Assembly (NCBI GenBank): GCA_003988855.1
Contig: QYAI01000046.1
Coordinates: forward strand, 1-64,000
DNA from: Arachnopeziza araneosa
Lineage: Eukaryota; Ascomycota; Leotiomycetes; Helotiales; Arachnopezizaceae
DNA length: 64,000 bases
Reading direction: 5' to 3'
Of this stretch, positions 59,387-64,000 are shown piece by piece. The notes under the pieces were generated by a model that saw only the letters and a list, made by a program, of their open reading frames with translations, was not told where the DNA came from and made no database searches. The translations under genes were made by a program, and so were the position numbers. How positions within the stretch are numbered: the first letter of the stretch is position 1; each line of letters starts with the position of its first letter.

Positions 59387-60103
59387 TGAAAAGACGGTGA
59401 ACCGCGTTGCAAAATGCAACGTTTGAGACACTGCTGATGAGAGAGATTATGTGGAATGATGAGACAAGGGAACTTGCTTTGCAATGGCCTGTTAGGGTTC
59501 AATCAAATGTTAATCTAATAAACTCTTAAAGAGCATCCAGGCATCCGCGTTTCTTTTTTATTCTCCGAATGTCCGAGCGCATGAAGAGATGTCCATATAG
59601 CCTACCAAAGCATGACTTAGAACCAGCAGATGATAAACACACGTCGTTTCCCAATTCCAAATCCCCAAGCCGGAAACGGTTAGCCGACGGGGAGCTGTCA
59701 AGTTCTTCCAAGCACTAAAAATCGTTCAAAGGGCTAGCCCTTGATTAAGGATCATATACGTGTTCTACTGTATGATTGGCGAAGTCTCGTTGAGTATATA
59801 TTGAGGCTCACGGCTTTGACGAGGTGCACTGTACCTGGAAAAGAGGCGACCATCTCCGCCGGCCCGGACCTTGCATGGGATGTCATGCACTGCAACGCTC
59901 GTAACCACATTCAGCTGGAGACCCAGATCCGGGAAATCAGGGCTTGGGAGAGCGGTGATTTACTCGGCAAAAGAGTGTCCTTGGCGTAGATGCGATCCGG
60001 GAAATAATAGGGGCATGGATATTTACTTGGTAGAATAGACTTATCGGTGCAAAGCGAGAATATATTAGCGAGTATACCTAGGTAAGGAAAGCTGTATCTG
60101 CTA
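59387..60103. other. Convergent 3' intergenic region
   Basis: 717 bp between converging stop codons of the CBM1-like and DUF1810 genes. Short frames without domains. Confidence 0.4.
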
Positions 60104-60914
60104 TCAACCACCCATTGAGTACGATCTCCCCCCTGGAGCCGTTGTATCATCAGCATCACTCTCCTGCTCAGTCTCGGCCTCTCCATCTCCCGTATCCTTT
60201 TCGTGATCATCAGTGTCTCCAGTCTCTGGAGCAGACGTAGTCGTTCTAGCAGTTGCCCTTAATTCTCTCAAGCGTTCCTCTGACAATCTGCTCAAGATGA
60301 CATAAGTCTGATCATGCCATTTCCGATTATAATACTTTCTTGAGATATCCTGCCAGGGAAAAAAATCATCCGAGGGGTCCAACCTATCAAACAGCGTCAC
60401 ACAAGCGTGCAACTTTACTGCATCTATTTCTCCCATCAAGTCCTTTGCAGTCTTTGTTTTCGAGTCCAATACCGCTTGCATCATTTCTACTAAGCGTGGA
60501 CCGAGCACCGGGTGCCTCAAGTAACGGGCTGCTTCTCTGACAGAATAGATGGCGTATTGCTTGCCCATGGTCGAGTTGGAGAGGGTAGTCAGTTGTGGGA
60601 AGATGAACCACATCCACTGGAACATCGGGGAGTCAGCATTTTCCTTTCAGAGCGTGAATTAGGAGTGAGGAGGGTCAAATGCCGCCAGATGCGGTTGTTC
60701 TGAGAGTGCATCACTTGATATGCTCTGTCTCAGGAGCCAAAATAACAAAGGACTGATAGGGCCCGGGGATCCTTACGTGGGACTTTTTCTTGCCAGCTTT
60801 GATCTCAGAGAGAGCACGTGCGTACATGCCATTGGTATTTTGGGCGAGAACGAAACGGTTAAGGTTGAACGGGTCGGATGGGTTAGATGGGTTGGATGGG
60901 TTGGATGAGGCCAT
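60104..60914 (-). CDS. DUF1810 family protein
   Basis: Two exons, 216 aa; one 160-nt intron at 60617-60776 (GTAAGG...TTCCAG with a GCTGAC branch). The conserved family core spans residues 13-150: FNLNRFVLAQ, YARALSEIKAGKKKSH joined by splicing to WMWFIFPQ, then GKQYAIYSVREAARYLRHPVLGPRL and DAVKLHACVTLFD. These match bacterial and fungal DUF1810 proteins, small soluble proteins of unknown function. The N-terminus contains Asn-Pro-Ser repeats encoded by a 9-nt tandem repeat. The C-terminal 55 residues are acidic and disordered (Asp/Glu/Thr-rich) and lie outside the domain. The start is the ATG at 60914. Confidence 0.88.
60871..60906 (-). repeat. 9-nt coding minisatellite (Asn-Pro-Ser repeat)
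   Basis: Four copies of a 9-nt unit (plus strand GGGTTGGAT and variants) start at 60871, 60880, 60889 and 60898, and encode SNP/NPS triplets at the N-terminus of the DUF1810 protein. One copy varies to give Asp. Confidence 0.85.
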
Positions 60915-61981
60915 TATAAAGTTGAAGAGTGGAGAGCTGTGAAATAGGTAGAGCTTTTGGCAGGTGGTGTCGCTCGTCAGCGACAATTCAATGTACTTAT
61001 GAAGCAAGAAATTTGATTGTGAAGATAGCAGGCTCACAGTGCGGTGTAATATAAGAGCGACTCCTTCTTATCCAGACGTGAAGTCCCTTTGTTCGTGCTA
61101 TCAATCCAGATTTGAAGTTTTGTCCGCTTGCGGAGCGAGAAATTTGCGGTCATGATATCCCTTTCACTCGCAGGTGTCTCTTTATCGGCAAGTGGCTGCG
61201 TTGCATCTTTTATCTGATAGAGAACTTTCTGAAAAGACTTTCAACAAGTCTGAATGAGGGAAAAGTGTGGTATAGAGGGTCTCTGATTCAATTCAGGGTC
61301 TCCTCAAGATAGTGGAGTTGCTAGATCCAGGTGGCATAAGTTAACCAAAAATTCGAATGTTTTTAATTATACATCAATTAATTTTAACCAGTTTACAAAC
61401 GGCAAGTTGGGTGCAGTTACTTGCTTAAACCAAGTCCCAACGCGCAACTTTCACAGAAACCATGTTTTCCTTCATCTCCATTTCTTGTAACAGAACCTGC
61501 TTTTTGCTATTCTTTTTGCCAAACACTCCCTAAAGCAAGAGCGCAATTTTCTTGTTTCAACTTTTTATCAAGCTCCAGAGAGGAGTATTTTAGCTAGGTT
61601 GCTTTGATTGCAAAGCCTTGCTTGCGAGAAACTATGAATCCGGTAAACACGGATGTCAAGATTCAAGTCATGCCGACTCTTAAGATTTCTGAAAACCCTA
61701 TCAACCCATCATCTTGCGTCAGACCATCTCTAAACAAAGCCTCCATGTCATCAAAATAATATTCCATAACACATTGTATCTATATGATAGGGGGATCAAA
61801 TACAAGCTCAAACATCTCTCAGCTTTCTTAATTCTCAACTTGCGCGTTTCGGTTACTCGAGACTTCAAGGCGGAAGAGTAAAATGAGTAGTGTCTTTCTG
61901 TCGAAGCAAAGTATCTACCCGATCAAAACTAATGCCAAGTACAGGCTTATCCTTACCGTGAGCAGGAGTTAAATCTTCCAC
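60915..61981. other. Intergenic region
   Basis: About 1.07 kb between the DUF1810 start and the stop of the right-edge gene; both lie on the minus strand. Short frames without domains. Nothing else seen. Confidence 0.4.
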
Positions 61982-64000
61982 CTAAAATAAACCACCGCCG
62001 ATATTCAGATCTTCTAGCTTTGCCATTACACTATTGAAATTGTGATCTGTTTTCAATGGCGGTAATTGATTTGACCCCTTTGCGGCGCGATCCTTAGATG
62101 GACCTGGGCGGTATGTCACTTCGACTTTCTCTGACTGCTGCGCGGGCTTGGTGGAAGAAACATTTTCTTGTTTGGCTGAAAATATTTTTGGAGAACAATC
62201 CTTCAGACTGTTAAGCCATGGAGACGAAATTGGCGAATCTTTTTCTTCTGGTAGGCATTTGATCTCAAGCAGAGGTTCTGATTCCTCTCCTAGCACTTTC
62301 AAGACCTCTGTATGACTATGAAGTGTAGTATTAACATCTCTTGTGCAGACATTCTCAATAGGAGAGTCAGGGGTGCGTGGTATAGCGGTGTGTGACATAT
62401 CTTTATCTGATCAAGTCAACAAAGGTTCGGAATATTTAAAGACTGAGCATACTACACTCACCATCAATTGCACAGATCTTACTCATCATGGGATCCGTTC
62501 TTCTGGAAGATTTTGCGACGAATAATTCATCACCATTTTCGGGCAACATTTTGTCATCTTGGATCTTCTCACTATTTCCCGTGAGATATCTCACTAATGT
62601 CATGGGTTCGAAGTAATGCTTCGCCTTCTCTATCCCGACTCTCGAAGCCGTAACATGTTTCTTATGAAGTTCGGATCTCCAAGTGAATGACGAAGTCGAG
62701 ACGTCTAAATTTTCATGGCTTTTGAGCATATCCCAATCAATGGAAAATATTTCATCGCTAGAAAAGTCTGTGCAAGGCCCTGCACTTTTTGGTGAGGTAT
62801 AATTGGGCATTTCTGCAGAAATATCCTGCGGGTTAAAAGACAGCGAGTGAATTGGTTCGTTCGAATGGAAGAAGACATTCTGTTCCAAAATAGCGGAGTC
62901 GCTGAGATTGGTCATAATTGGCGGGGAAAGACCATCTACCAATCCACCATAATGAATAGACCAATTCCAATTAGACAGGAAATCACTGACTAATTCAGAG
63001 CCCTTTTCCACCCCGTCTACATCATACTGTCCAAAAAGGCTCGTAGAAACCTCGGAAGGTCTTGGGCTGAAAGGAGCAACTCGTGGGTCAGATAACGGAG
63101 AAGGGGAATTAGCTTGTTCAGCACGGTTGGCAAATTCTATCGGTTTCATCAACTCATTTAGGGCCATGGTCGACAAAGTACTGTGAGCGACTTTTTGGCT
63201 GGGATTTTCAGAGGATAATATTTCTTCGCGGTCAGCTCCTGCGCTCGGAGAGCTTGCCTTTGGCAAATTCTGTTTGTTCTGAGGGCAAAGGCTCGGATCG
63301 CACTGGGTCAGGTTAGTTGCCCATATGAACGATTTCACAAAGACGAGTAGCATGCCTTGACTTTTCGCCGTCGATGCTCCTCACATACCATTCCTCTATT
63401 GGCGGCCACTTTCGTAGCCTCATCCTTTCCATAACGCCGTTTTTGGCCTCTTGACTTTACTCTGTCAGAGTCACAAGACCAGGATAGGTTGAGGTAAGGT
63501 GAAGATGGAGGCACTGATGTCGAATTGTGAGCCACAGTATGTTGAGAGGGTTGTTCCACAAGATCATCTCTGGGAGACGAAGAAAATAGAGGTTTGGAAG
63601 TGATTGGTGAACTTGGTACATAGGAGATCTCCTCAATCGGACTTTTGGAAGTGAGGTCTAATGGCCGCTCTAAGCTAGTTTCACTTCTTTGTGCTTGTCC
63701 CATCGTAAGATCTTGATCCGCAAGTACGTCTCCTGGTGCAGTCGATTGTGCGGCTTCTCCAGTGCCTCTTAAAGCCAGCTTGCGATTTTTAAGAAATAAT
63801 TTCGTCGCTGCTTGCATCTTGCTTTTCAAGTTATTTTCCATTGGGAAATGGTAACTCAACGCCTCTGCCAACTCCCTTGAGTCTGCTGGAGGGTCCCATT
63901 GTAACGTTTTATCAAGCGCGTAAAATATTCGATACTCCGGAGGGTCGAATATTGATGGCTCCCGTGACTGACGGTCTTCTGGAAGCTCTCGATGAAATGC
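61982..64000 (-). CDS. Unknown protein with Cys/His zinc-cluster-like motif (5' incomplete)
   Basis: The frame is open to the right edge, so the start lies outside. Visible part: 637 codons including stop. Introns: 62407-62461 (GTGAGT...ATCAG) and one ending at 63303 whose donor is either GC at 63355 (GC-AG, 53 nt) or GTCAAG at 63361 (59 nt); both keep frame. The N-terminal visible part contains WDPPADSRELAEALSYHFP and KMQAATKLFLKNRK, a helical block. A basic segment MVCEEHRRRKVK is joined by splicing to CDPSLCPQNK, giving C-x2-H...C-x4-C, which could bind zinc and DNA. The rest is Ser/Pro-rich and disordered, ending ESEPLLEIKCLPEEK ... KLEDLNIGGGLF. It looks like a nuclear or regulatory protein; I do not recognise the family. 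Confidence 0.65.

Overview
This is a window of nuclear DNA from a filamentous ascomycete (Pezizomycotina). The evidence is protein-coding genes with 40-160 nt GT-AG introns, CTAAC/CTGAC-type branch sites and TAG/CAG acceptors, and fungal-only families such as a FAR1-type RING-PH-VWA scaffold, DUF7580, the HET domain, HeLo-associated kinase-like proteins and a CBM1-like module. Family resemblance, especially the N-terminus of the PKA catalytic subunit, makes Leotiomycetes/Helotiales my best guess, but that is inference. I see no rRNA, tRNA, CRISPR array or intact transposon. I built spliced models by hand. Except where stated, every model keeps one reading frame from ATG to stop once the named introns are removed.

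Left part (0-20 kb): a fungal fatty-acid alpha-dioxygenase (690-2781, +). Next is a secreted, probably GPI-anchored, cysteine-rich protein with a NucA/NucB-like nuclease core (3674-5779, -). A head-to-head pair follows: a C2H2 zinc-finger protein of the type found with fungal NLRs (7449-10022, -) and a DUF7580 protein (10512-12414, +). Then come a flavoprotein monooxygenase fused to a polytopic membrane domain (12751-15494, -) and a FAR1/Ste5-like mating-pathway scaffold (16586-20291, -).

Middle (20-29 kb): an 8.8 kb gene-poor stretch with pyrimidine-rich segments and one doubtful orphan ORF. It ends at a compact divergent pair, a neurochondrin-like protein (29057-31124, -) and a Gef1-type CLC chloride/proton exchanger (31302-34209, +). 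From 34.2 to 36.9 kb is AT-richer DNA with three copies of a 26-nt repeat and a short HET-domain relic.

Right part (36.9-64 kb): conserved housekeeping genes. They are an unknown Gly/Arg/Ser-rich protein (-), the RNase P/MRP subunit POP3 (-), a very large USP deubiquitinase (40167-48233, +), an NSRP1/CCDC55-like splicing factor (-), an NFKBIL1-like protein (+) and the catalytic subunit of cAMP-dependent protein kinase (53018-54569, +). After these come two truncated immune-type remnants facing each other (HeLo-kinase-like on -, WD40 on +), a tiny secreted CBM1-like protein (58723-59386, +), a DUF1810 protein (-), and a 5'-incomplete gene with a Cys/His motif that runs off the right edge (-).

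Two themes stand out. Signalling is represented by the PKA catalytic subunit and a MAPK-type scaffold. Fungal self/non-self or immune-type modules are scattered as intact genes (C2H2 + DUF7580) and as relics (HET, kinase-like, WD40), mixed among conserved genes.
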